From NCBI GenBank assembly GCA_017478725.1, contig JAFVDD010000004.1, forward strand, positions 1-64,000: DNA of 64,000 bases. Reading direction: 5' to 3'. Below are positions 33,189-40,565 of this stretch, in pieces. The notes below the pieces were generated by a model. That model ran no database searches, had not been told where the DNA came from, and saw only the letters and a list, made by a program, of their open reading frames with translations. Numbering within the stretch: position 1 is the first letter of the stretch; the number at the start of each line of letters is the position of its first letter. A program made the translations under genes and the position numbers. The DNA comes from Paludibacteraceae bacterium. Its GTDB lineage: Bacteria; Bacteroidota; Bacteroidia; Bacteroidales; Paludibacteraceae.

Positions 33189-34245
33189 AGTAGTAGTGCA
33201 AAATTTCTTCGTAGCTATGCCCCTCGGCAGCCATGACAGCTGCGCCTATCTGACACAAACCTGCGCCGTGCCCCCAGCCGTGACCGTTAAAAGTAAAGGT
33301 GAGCGGGCGAATGGACGAAGGGGCGAATGTCTTTTTGACATCAAACCAAGAGCTGTATAGGCATGTAGGCGAGAGCCAAAGGCGTATCTTCAGCTCTTTG
33401 CCGATAGTCTCGGTATGCCTGGTACCTACGATACGCAGGCTGTCGATGCGGCCTGATGGACCGCGGTGAAGAGGAACCAAGTCGATGATTTCGCCAAAGT
33501 CAATGCCCGATTTGGCGCGGATGATTTGTGCCAGCTCATCGGCTGTATATGTGACCTGCCAGTCGTGGAAATCCTCTGTCTCGCGGTCGTAATCATTGAG
33601 GCATGTACGAAGGAGCGATGTACCATCTACGAGGGATTTGTTTATGTACGAAGGGTTGCAATAAGGACATTCGACCGACCGGATATACGGCACATCAATA
33701 TCTTCCCAGCAGGTGCTCCATATTTCCGTCCGTCCGCCACAACACTTATGGTACCGGGTGTCACAAATGAGATTTACCATTTTACCATTTACCATTTGTT
33801 CATTTGTGAGCACTTGTCCCGCAGTAGCCCGGACGGCTTCTACGGCCCGTTCGTTCATGCGCCGGATACCTTCGTATCGCTGGCAGTGGTCATCCGCACA
33901 TACATCGTAGCCCTCGTGGTTGGGATGTTGCATTGCCAGCATTGCCCAACTGCGGCTGATAACAGCGTGTGCTTTGAGCAGTTCCATCGGGCTGTCGGCA
34001 TTCATCTCTGAAGAGATGACAGAGCACAGATAATCCTCCAGATCAATGGTGTTGATGGCTGTTTGTGTGCCGTCGGCGTTATTGCGAATAGAGAGTGCGC
34101 CTTGAAACTCCTGGTCTTCGCGCCTGTCCCAGTGAAAACCAATACCAATGCGCACACGCTTGAGGACAAACGTGCGCGCACGCAATTCGTATTCAATATG
34201 CGGAGCAGTAAGAATACCTATTTTAATCTGGCGAGGAGCTCCCAT
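33154..34245 (-). CDS. SpoIID/LytB domain protein
   Basis: A 363-residue protein of the SpoIID amidase-enhancer/peptidoglycan transglycosylase family. The central part has [20 protein letters not shown] and [14 protein letters not shown], the signature of the domain, and the ending [19 protein letters not shown] is typical. No signal peptide is visible from this start. It overlaps the glycosyltransferase gene by 28 bp. A 7-8-7-8-7 heptamer run (33771-33807, CATTTAC-like) is read in frame as part of a loop after residue 150. Its target would be the glycan strands of peptidoglycan, though the enzymatic role outside Firmicutes is unproved. Confidence 0.88.
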   Translation of the reverse strand: MGAPRQIKIGILTAPHIEYELRARTFVLKRVRIGIGFHWDRREDQEFQGALSIRNNADGTQTAINTIDLEDYLCSVISSEMNADSPMELLKAHAVISRSWAMLAMQHPNHEGYDVCADDHCQRYEGIRRMNERAVEAVRATAGQVLTNEQMVNGKMVNLICDTRYHKCCGGRTEIWSTCWEDIDVPYIRSVECPYCNPSYINKSLVDGTSLLRTCLNDYDRETEDFHDWQVTYTADELAQIIRAKSGIDFGEIIDLVPLHRGPSGRIDSLRIVGTRHTETIGKELKIRLWLSPTCLYSSWFDVKKTFAPSSIRPLTFTFNGHGWGHGAGLCQIGAAVMAAEGHSYEEILHYYYANTRLGVAAQ

Positions 34246-35606
34246 GTGCGGAGACGGTCTTTGTACCAGTTGTTGCGGTTCATGGCTGGAATATCACAAT
34301 TGGCGTCGGAGTTGTCGCTCCAGCGGCGGCAGTTATAAACGACGTCATAGATACGTCCGATGGGCCAATCGCGGCTTATACGCAGTCCTACGGCGTAGTC
34401 TTCGCCATACTTGGTGGTCGGGAAATTGATTTGGCGGAGCAGCGGTACATAGAATCCGCGCGGTGCGCCCAGACCGTTGATACGCAGTGCGTTGTTGCGT
34501 CCGTTGTCAGCCGTCCATTCGCGGTGGTCAATCACTCCGGGAGGCAGTATATTGCCATTAATATCCGTCATTTGGTACGTACCGATGACCATGCCATATT
34601 TTGGGCTGTCAGCATTCAGCCTTGAGCATTCAGTTTTCTGATTGCCTTCGAAGGCGTCGATGAAACGCTGGACGGTGGTTTCGTCATGATAGGTGTCGTC
34701 GCTGTCCAGCTGGATAGCATACTTGCCGCAACGAGGATCGTGGATAGCCACGTTCCAGTTGCCTCCGATAGCGTGCCATGTAGTGTCCTGAGCAATGTAA
34801 ATAAGGGCTTTAGGGTCTTTAAGGTCATTAAGGATGCCTTGAATGATTTCGGCTGTGCCATCGGTAGAATTATCATCCACAACGATGACATTAAAGGTAT
34901 AAGGTGCGCGTACACGCTGCGCGAGCGCGCTATGTATTGCATCGGCAATTGTGCGTGCGCGATTCTTGCAAGGGATGATGACACTTGCCGTAACGGGAAA
35001 CTCATCCGCATGGGGCAGGGTCTTATAGTTGCCCGGAGCCAGGTATGCGCCGATACGTTTGAGGTAGGCTGTGACGCATGCCTCCATCTCAATTTGTACG
35101 GCGCGGTTGCGCGGATCGACGTAGTCGAAGAGTTTCTCGCCGGACTTGCGGGTATCAGTCTCTACTTCGTAATAGAGATATTCGGGGATGTGGGCGAGAG
35201 GCTCGCCACCTGTTTTAGCCATTCGGTCCGTTGCTCTCAAGCGGAGGTCATACAGGCCGGCGAACTCATAGTCGGTATCCATCTGCGCGACAAGGGCTTT
35301 CAGTTTGGCTGTGTCCCAGAGAAGTACGGCACCAAAATCAAAATCGTCACGGAGTGCGCCGAGTTGGTAATCAATAACCGGAGCCTCGGTAATCACTTCG
35401 CCTATTCGGGCAAAATGGTCGGCATAGGCCATGGCGGCACCGGTTTGTTCGAGCACTTGAACCATCCGCTCCAGGCCGAGATAGACCCATTCGATATCAG
35501 GTTTGAGACAAATGAGCGTGTAGGGCGCAGATGCTTGTGAAGCAATGTCACGCACAGCTTGGGTTGGGCAGACACGGCCGGGGAGATAGAAAGTAGAAAC
35601 AGTCAT
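34218..35606 (-). CDS. Family 2 glycosyltransferase with N-terminal extension
   Basis: A 462-residue protein. The GT-A domain starts at about residue 205 with [19 protein letters not shown] and has [14 protein letters not shown] and a QLDSDD metal-binding site. The first 200 residues look like a second, divergent GT-like domain ([26 protein letters not shown]). It transfers a sugar to an envelope glycan; donor and acceptor are unknown. A nine-mer repeat (34802-34837) is read in frame as the LKD-type turns between the donor site halves. Downstream genes spoIID and the methyltransferase overlap it in series, so the three form one operon. Confidence 0.88.
   Translation of the reverse strand: MTVSTFYLPGRVCPTQAVRDIASQASAPYTLICLKPDIEWVYLGLERMVQVLEQTGAAMAYADHFARIGEVITEAPVIDYQLGALRDDFDFGAVLLWDTAKLKALVAQMDTDYEFAGLYDLRLRATDRMAKTGGEPLAHIPEYLYYEVETDTRKSGEKLFDYVDPRNRAVQIEMEACVTAYLKRIGAYLAPGNYKTLPHADEFPVTASVIIPCKNRARTIADAIHSALAQRVRAPYTFNVIVVDDNSTDGTAEIIQGILNDLKDPKALIYIAQDTTWHAIGGNWNVAIHDPRCGKYAIQLDSDDTYHDETTVQRFIDAFEGNQKTECSRLNADSPKYGMVIGTYQMTDINGNILPPGVIDHREWTADNGRNNALRINGLGAPRGFYVPLLRQINFPTTKYGEDYAVGLRISRDWPIGRIYDVVYNCRRWSDNSDANCDIPAMNRNNWYKDRLRTWELLARLK
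34802..34837. repeat. Four nine-mers inside the glycosyltransferase gene
   Basis: TAAGGGCTT, TAGGGTCTT, TAAGGTCAT, TAAGGATGC. A period of 9 keeps the reading frame and gives a three-residue protein repeat. The unit resembles that of the nine-mer run in mutS2. Confidence 0.8.
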
Positions 35607-35625
35607 ATTTTACAGGTATTTGGTG

Positions 35626-35657
35626 CAAAATGTATATATATACTATGTATATATATA
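35626..35657 (-). promoter_or_regulatory. Probable promoter with TA-rich inverted repeat
   Basis: On the minus strand TACATTTTG (complement of 35626-35634) acts as -7 box, with transcription near 35619, 13 nt before the glycosyltransferase ATG. The -33 region is occupied by an inverted repeat with 11-bp arms (35633-35643 and 35647-35657, TATATATATAC and its complement). No TTTG is found at the usual distance, so the repeat may be a protein-binding site. Confidence 0.5.
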
Positions 35658-35689
35658 GTAAAAGCGGCAAAAATGCAGTTTTTGGTGGT

Positions 35690-35799
35690 TTATCCTACGG
35701 TTATCCTATGGTTATGTTACGGTTATCCTACGGTAATGAACCGATATTCAATCGATATTTAATTGATATTATATCGATATTCAATTGATTATATCGTAG
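35690..35799. repeat. Ten-unit undecamer array after the kinase gene
   Basis: Ten exact 11-bp registers: TTATCCTACGG, TTATCCTATGG, TTATGTTACGG, TTATCCTACGG, TAATGAACCGA, TATTCAATCGA, TATTTAATTGA, TATTATATCGA, TATTCAATTGA, TTATATCGTAG. The unit changes gradually from one end to the other. The last unit contains the stop codon of the kinase gene (complement of 35789-35791). Confidence 0.93.
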
Positions 35800-36649
35800 T
35801 GGGGATAATTGCGTCTTTGTGGTATTCTTTGAGTCCTTCGATGGGATCCTGCATGACTTGGCTGACAGCAAGTCCTTCGGCAGCCATAGCTTTCTCCAGC
35901 ACCGGACGATAGTAATAGGCTATAGAGCCGGTAAAACCTGCGCTTTGCGTGTTGTATTGCTTCAGGTTGCGGCGGATGAACCTCAGGAAATGGTCATAAA
36001 CCAGATTGTATATCCGTTCATCGTCCAGATGACCGGCGCAGAACTTGGACAGGTTAGCCAGATAACGGTTTGGGAAGGGCTGGCGATAGACATGCTCAAT
36101 GATTTCAGCCATCGAGGTGTTGTATTCCGCCATGAAGGCTTCTTTCAAATCATCGCCTAACTGGTTCTTCAGCAAATCGCTTACTAACAGTTTGCCCAGT
36201 ACGGCCGCCGAACCTTCGTCGCCAAGTATATATCCTAGCGAAGGAACCGCCCATTCGATCTTCTCGCCGTTGTAGTAGCACGACCCCGAACCGGTGCCTA
36301 AGATACACGCCACTCCGGCGCTGCGACCGAGCAGCCCTCGCGCAGCTCCCAGCATGTCAGATTCGACGGTGATCTCCGCCTTCTTGAAAACCATAGAGAG
36401 GGCTTTTTCGACATACGCTTTTTTCTCCGGCGTACAGCCTGCTCCGTAGAAGAAAATGTGGGTGAGAGTGCCCGCCCAAAGCAAGGGAGCTATCTGCGGC
36501 AAGAGTTGGTTGCTGATACTGTTGCGCATTGCGTCGCTTGTTTGGAAAAACGGGTTGATACCGTCGGTTTGAACGTCGGTCGTTTGACCGCTGGCAGTGA
36601 CGAGCGCCCAATGGACCTTCGTGCTGCCTCCATCTGCTATTAAAATCAT
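35789..36649 (-). CDS. BadF/BadG/BcrA-type N-acetylglucosamine kinase
   Basis: A 286-residue ASKHA-fold kinase. MILIADGGSTKVHWALV is the phosphate-1 loop, ACILGTGSGSCYYNGEK the phosphate-2 region, and LGYILGDEGSAAVLGKLLV is typical of GlcNAc kinase-like members of the BadF family. It likely phosphorylates N-acetylglucosamine from cell wall or host glycans. The ATG at 36649 was chosen because it follows the promoter (36671-36701) with a leader of about 15 nt; a longer reading to 36721 includes promoter sequence. Confidence 0.87.
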   Translation of the reverse strand: MILIADGGSTKVHWALVTASGQTTDVQTDGINPFFQTSDAMRNSISNQLLPQIAPLLWAGTLTHIFFYGAGCTPEKKAYVEKALSMVFKKAEITVESDMLGAARGLLGRSAGVACILGTGSGSCYYNGEKIEWAVPSLGYILGDEGSAAVLGKLLVSDLLKNQLGDDLKEAFMAEYNTSMAEIIEHVYRQPFPNRYLANLSKFCAGHLDDERIYNLVYDHFLRFIRRNLKQYNTQSAGFTGSIAYYYRPVLEKAMAAEGLAVSQVMQDPIEGLKEYHKDAIIPTTI

Positions 36650-36670
36650 GATTGTTTGTGTTTGCGAGTG

Positions 36671-36701
36671 CAAAGATACAAAAAAATTTGCATATATCAA
36701 A
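36671..36701 (-). promoter_or_regulatory. Promoter of the GlcNAc kinase gene
   Basis: TTTG (complement of 36698-36701), 19-bp spacer and TATCTTTG (complement of 36671-36678). Overlaps the divergent promoter through TTGCATATATCAA (36688-36700). Confidence 0.82.
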
Positions 36702-36718
36702 AAAAAGTTGTAAATTTG
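36687..36718 (+). promoter_or_regulatory. Promoter of the glycolipid operon
   Basis: TTTG at 36687-36690, then CATATATC, an A-tract and TAAATTTG at 36711-36718 (20-bp spacer). Leader about 45 nt. Confidence 0.85.
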
Positions 36719-36769
36719 CACACTTTTATCACACGGGTATAATCTATCTTATCCTAAAAACACAAATAT

Positions 36770-37927
36770 ATGACTGCGCAACACGCCAAAAAACGCGTAT
36801 TAGTAACGTATGTGGAAGCCGGATTCGGTCACATCACAACCGCCAATTCCATCGCAGATGCCATAGAAGCCCTGAATGACCCCGATATAGAGGTTGTCAG
36901 AAAATACACTTTCAAAGCTCATCCGACCCTGCAGAAAATAGAAGCAAGGTTTGTGAAGGACGTCAAATGGGCGAACACTTTCCCGTGGCACAACTATATC
37001 CAAATGGCCGCCACGCATATAGGCGGCATACACAACTCGCTGCCGTTTGTCGTATCAACCATATACAAGCGTGCGGCGAGGATTTATCTGAGTGTGCTGG
37101 AGGAGGTGCATCCCGACATTATCATCGATACACACTATCTGACCTCGTTCCTCTCGACGCAGTACCGCGACCTGATAGACCCGCATGTGAAGGTGGTGAC
37201 CTACGACCCGGACAACAGTGTACACAACTGGTGGAATATCCGTGTGGACAAGTTTGTGGTGAACTGCCGGATAGCCTTCCATGATGCGCTGAAGCATGAT
37301 TTCACTCGCAAGCAGCTGATGATAGTGCCCTTTGTGACCCGCAAAGAGATCATGGAGGTGACCGAGGACAAGGCTTTCTACCGCAATAAATACGGTTTGC
37401 CTCAAGACCGTTTGACCGTCATGGTGGCCGCCGGAGGTTATGGCCGGTCGGGGATGAGCAGGGTAGTAGCAGCACTGATGACCGCCAAGCATCCTGTCAC
37501 GTTGATAGCCATCTGCGGAACGAACAACAGGCTCTACAAGCGGCTTGAACGGCTGAAAACGGTAGCTCCCAAGAATATCGATTTGCGTCCGTACAAGTTT
37601 GTCGATAAAGTGTATGAACTGAACCGCGCCGCCGATGTGTTCCTGACCAAAGGCGGTCCGAACGCGATGCTCGACAGCGCATTAATGGGAGTGCCTGTCG
37701 GTGTGTTCTACTGCGCCTCCGAGATCGAGTATATCTCCGCGCATCTGTTTACCGACGTGCTGAACTGCGGCCGTTTCTTTGCCCGGGCGCACAAGATTGT
37801 AAAATGGGTTAACGAGTGTGCCGCAGACCCGCATATTCTGGATATTTATATCAACTCGGCTAACGCCGTACGCGCGGAAGGCAACGGCGCAGACCATATA
37901 GCCCGATTTATTCAAACCTACGAATGA
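36770..37927 (+). CDS. MGDG-synthase-like glycosyltransferase
   Basis: A 385-residue GT28-type enzyme. The N-terminus VLVTYVEAGFGHITTANSIADAI matches the acceptor-binding loop of monogalactosyldiacylglycerol synthase and processive diacylglycerol glucosyltransferases; VAAGGYGRSGMSRV and KGGPNAMLDSALMGVPV are the donor-binding segments of the C-terminal half. It should add a sugar to a diacylglycerol-like lipid at the inner membrane. It overlaps the following gene by 4 bp (ATGA), so the two are translationally coupled. Confidence 0.87.
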   Translation: MTAQHAKKRVLVTYVEAGFGHITTANSIADAIEALNDPDIEVVRKYTFKAHPTLQKIEARFVKDVKWANTFPWHNYIQMAATHIGGIHNSLPFVVSTIYKRAARIYLSVLEEVHPDIIIDTHYLTSFLSTQYRDLIDPHVKVVTYDPDNSVHNWWNIRVDKFVVNCRIAFHDALKHDFTRKQLMIVPFVTRKEIMEVTEDKAFYRNKYGLPQDRLTVMVAAGGYGRSGMSRVVAALMTAKHPVTLIAICGTNNRLYKRLERLKTVAPKNIDLRPYKFVDKVYELNRAADVFLTKGGPNAMLDSALMGVPVGVFYCASEIEYISAHLFTDVLNCGRFFARAHKIVKWVNECAADPHILDIYINSANAVRAEGNGADHIARFIQTYE

Positions 37928-39009
37928 GCAGCGACAGCAAAATAAGCAAGCAGAACCACTCTGTTGCATCGCGGTTCAAGCCGTCGATGGTGGTATGGCC
38001 GATATTGTTCGGTTTGATAGGCGTGGGGTACATGTTATGGCGTGAGATGCACGACGATATTCCACGCGGACCGCTTGTGCTGACGGATTACTGGTGGGTG
38101 TTTGCCATACTGGTAGTGGTGTTCACGTTCCTCAAGGATTTTTCGGGTATGTACCGTCTTCGTGTGATGTCCGGCGCACCATTGAAATTTAGACAGTTGT
38201 TCCGTATCAGGATGCTCTATGAGTTCACCTCGGCTGTTACGCCTTCCGCTGCCGGAGGATCATCGCTGGAGGTGCTGTTTATCCACCGCGAGGGCATCAA
38301 AATCAGCAGGGCGACGTCGATGACCATCCTGGCGCTATTTCTGGACGAGGCGTTGATGATTGTGATGTTTCCCGTGCTGCTGGCAGTTGTTCCCTACAGC
38401 GAATTATTCACCGCAGAAGGATATTTCCAGTACGGCTATCTATGGGCGTTCATCATCGGTTATGCCATGAAGTTCGTATGGGTGACAATGCTGTGCATAG
38501 GGTTGTTTTTCAAGCCGTCGGTGTTTATCAATATTATCGGGTTTGTGTTCCGGCTGAAAATACTGCTCCGCTACCGCAACCGTGCCCTCCGTACGGCAGT
38601 GGAGATCCGCCAGTGCGCCAATGAGATCAAGCATGAGTCTTGGGGCTACTGGGTGCGTCTTTCGCTGGCAACGATAGGCATTTGGGGCTTCCGGTTCCTG
38701 ATTGCCAATATGGCCATTATGATTTTCAACCCGCTAACCGGCGCTGACAACTTGATGTGCTTTGCGCGCCAATATATATTAGGTATCGTCTGTATGATTG
38801 TACCCACGCCCGGCGGAAGCGGCTTTGCCGAAGTGATGTTTGACGGGTTCCTGGGCGAATATATCAAGCAGAAGATGTCCACGGTGGTTATCACCTCCAT
38901 CTGGCGTCTGTGTACCTATTATTACTACCTGTTTGCAGGAGTAATCATCCTGCCCCAATGGCTCGGAAAGAGCAAACTGATCAAAAAACGCAGCCATGAA
39001 AGCGAGTGA
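37924..39009 (+). CDS. LPG-synthase-like membrane protein (UPF0104)
   Basis: A 361-residue polytopic membrane protein of the lysylphosphatidylglycerol synthase transmembrane family. Signature residues are visible in FTSAVTPSAAGGSSLEVLFI (about 99-118) and VPTPGGSGFAEVMF. It lacks the soluble aminoacyl-transferase domain of MprF, leaving the flippase-like part. In this operon it may flip or present the glycolipid made by the upstream enzyme. It overlaps the next gene by 14 bp. Confidence 0.88.
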   Translation: MSSDSKISKQNHSVASRFKPSMVVWPILFGLIGVGYMLWREMHDDIPRGPLVLTDYWWVFAILVVVFTFLKDFSGMYRLRVMSGAPLKFRQLFRIRMLYEFTSAVTPSAAGGSSLEVLFIHREGIKISRATSMTILALFLDEALMIVMFPVLLAVVPYSELFTAEGYFQYGYLWAFIIGYAMKFVWVTMLCIGLFFKPSVFINIIGFVFRLKILLRYRNRALRTAVEIRQCANEIKHESWGYWVRLSLATIGIWGFRFLIANMAIMIFNPLTGADNLMCFARQYILGIVCMIVPTPGGSGFAEVMFDGFLGEYIKQKMSTVVITSIWRLCTYYYYLFAGVIILPQWLGKSKLIKKRSHESE

Positions 39010-39772
39010 GATATTATTCTGTATTTTCAACTATCACGAAGCCTCCAACGCCGAGTTTCTGTACCGCGAGTTGCGTCCGTCGTTTGCGTGTCACATCATA
39101 GATGCCGACAGCGGCGAACGGCCTGAGGCGTTCGGAGGAGATACCGTTTATTTGCCGAACGTGTATTACAGCGGCATGATGCATCATGCCATCACTATGG
39201 CAGAGCAGGGGAATTATCCGTATCTGTTCTTCATCTGTTCGGACGTGCAGATTTCGCATGAGGCATTGGAACGGCTCCGGCAAATACTGCTGACAGAGGA
39301 GTTTGACGGAGTAGGGGTGTATTGTCCGTCTCATGCGGACGATTCCTACACCTGGGTAGCCTGGTCGTACACACGCCAAAGCGGCAACCGCCGCAGTGTG
39401 GCGTTTGCCGAAGGGATGTTAGGCATGTATTCGCGGGAGGTGTATAAGCAATTGGAGCCGTTGGATATCAACCCTCATGGCTGGGGCTTGGATCTGGTGG
39501 CCTGTTTCTATGCCCGGCATTGGGGTCTCAGATGCGAGATAGACGACAGGCTGAGTATCACTCATCCCAAGGGAGATGTGCATAAAAACACCCTTGCGCG
39601 TAATGAAGCAAGGGCGTATCTCATGCGTTACCCGGAGGGTTGGGCGATAAGGTGGTATTGGGTGGTGAACTCGATCAGAAACGCAGGAATACAACTGTTT
39701 ATTCTGCCTAAGTCGTACCGCCGGTGGCTGCGGATTTATCTGCCGTTTTACCGGTTCTTCCACTGGCGCTGA
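38996..39772 (+). CDS. Glycosyltransferase-like protein of the glycolipid operon
   Basis: A 258-residue protein with a GT-A-like layout: IDADSGERPEAFGG near the N-terminus, YLFFICSDVQISHEALERL in place of the metal site, and HGWGLDLVACF as the acceptor-side motif. It has no signal peptide; the C-terminus is rich in Arg, Trp and Tyr and may sit on the membrane. It is the last gene of the operon and ends without a spacer against the convergent barrel gene (stop codons at 39772 and 39773). Confidence 0.75.
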   Translation: MKASEILFCIFNYHEASNAEFLYRELRPSFACHIIDADSGERPEAFGGDTVYLPNVYYSGMMHHAITMAEQGNYPYLFFICSDVQISHEALERLRQILLTEEFDGVGVYCPSHADDSYTWVAWSYTRQSGNRRSVAFAEGMLGMYSREVYKQLEPLDINPHGWGLDLVACFYARHWGLRCEIDDRLSITHPKGDVHKNTLARNEARAYLMRYPEGWAIRWYWVVNSIRNAGIQLFILPKSYRRWLRIYLPFYRFFHWR

Positions 39773-40561
39773 TCACTTCCATCGATAGGCTAATCCTAAT
39801 GATACGGATTGCGGATAAATGAGCGCGTCTGCAATCTCCTTACCTTTGTTTTCCGAATAGAATCCGGCTATGTCGGACAGGCTGACTTTATAATGGGCGT
39901 TGATCTGAATACCTATCGGGAACTCGTATCCGACGGTGACGGCAACGCCGAAATGGTTGTCGTGCAGGCTGTATAGGCGGCTGTAGTCATGTGTGTCCAC
40001 CGGCTTGGTGGTAGGGGTGGCGGGATCGGTGGCCGTGGACTCCTCTACGTTCTTGAATTTGTTGGCGATATTAGAGGCAAAGGTGAAATGGGTGAATATG
40101 CCTCCTCCGAACTGGATATAGCCTTTCTGCATGTTGCCGAAGCGCCCTAAGAAATAGATCGGAATATCTGCTCCGAACGACCATAAATGGTTGGCTGTGT
40201 CCGTAGCGGCAAAATAGTTCTGGTGCGCCGTGAAAACAACTTGCGGCTGAACGGAAAAGTGCTTGGTAATCCTGAAATCCATAAATCCGCCCAGCTCGGC
40301 TCCGATGCGCATGTAGGAACTCATCGCATGGTGGTTGCGTGTGATAATGAAATTGCTGAGGTTGGCTCCGGCCATTATTCCTCCGGAAACTAATCTGGGC
40401 AGTTTTTCCTGATCCAACGAATCCAACATCCGCTCCGTGTTAAACTCTACCAGACGAGCCTTGGCATCGTCCAGTGACTGTCGCAATCGGGTGTCAGATG
40501 TTTGTGCTGCTGCGGTCAACGCCATGACAGCCGTGCACAAGATAAAGAGTACTCGTTTCAT
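39773..40561 (-). CDS. Outer-membrane beta-barrel protein
   Basis: A 262-residue protein with a signal peptide (MKRVLFILCTAVMALTAAAQ) and alternating strands such as GAELGGFMDFRITKHFSVQP and GVAVTVGYEFPIGIQINAHYKV, ending in AYRWK. The layout fits the PorT-like OMP_b-brl family of Bacteroidota. A polar helical region (about 20-55) comes between signal and barrel. The function is unknown. It follows the DUF5686 gene by 4 bp and is the last gene of the aroG run. Confidence 0.8.
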   Translation of the reverse strand: MKRVLFILCTAVMALTAAAQTSDTRLRQSLDDAKARLVEFNTERMLDSLDQEKLPRLVSGGIMAGANLSNFIITRNHHAMSSYMRIGAELGGFMDFRITKHFSVQPQVVFTAHQNYFAATDTANHLWSFGADIPIYFLGRFGNMQKGYIQFGGGIFTHFTFASNIANKFKNVEESTATDPATPTTKPVDTHDYSRLYSLHDNHFGVAVTVGYEFPIGIQINAHYKVSLSDIAGFYSENKGKEIADALIYPQSVSLGLAYRWK

Positions 40562-40565
40562 AGTA

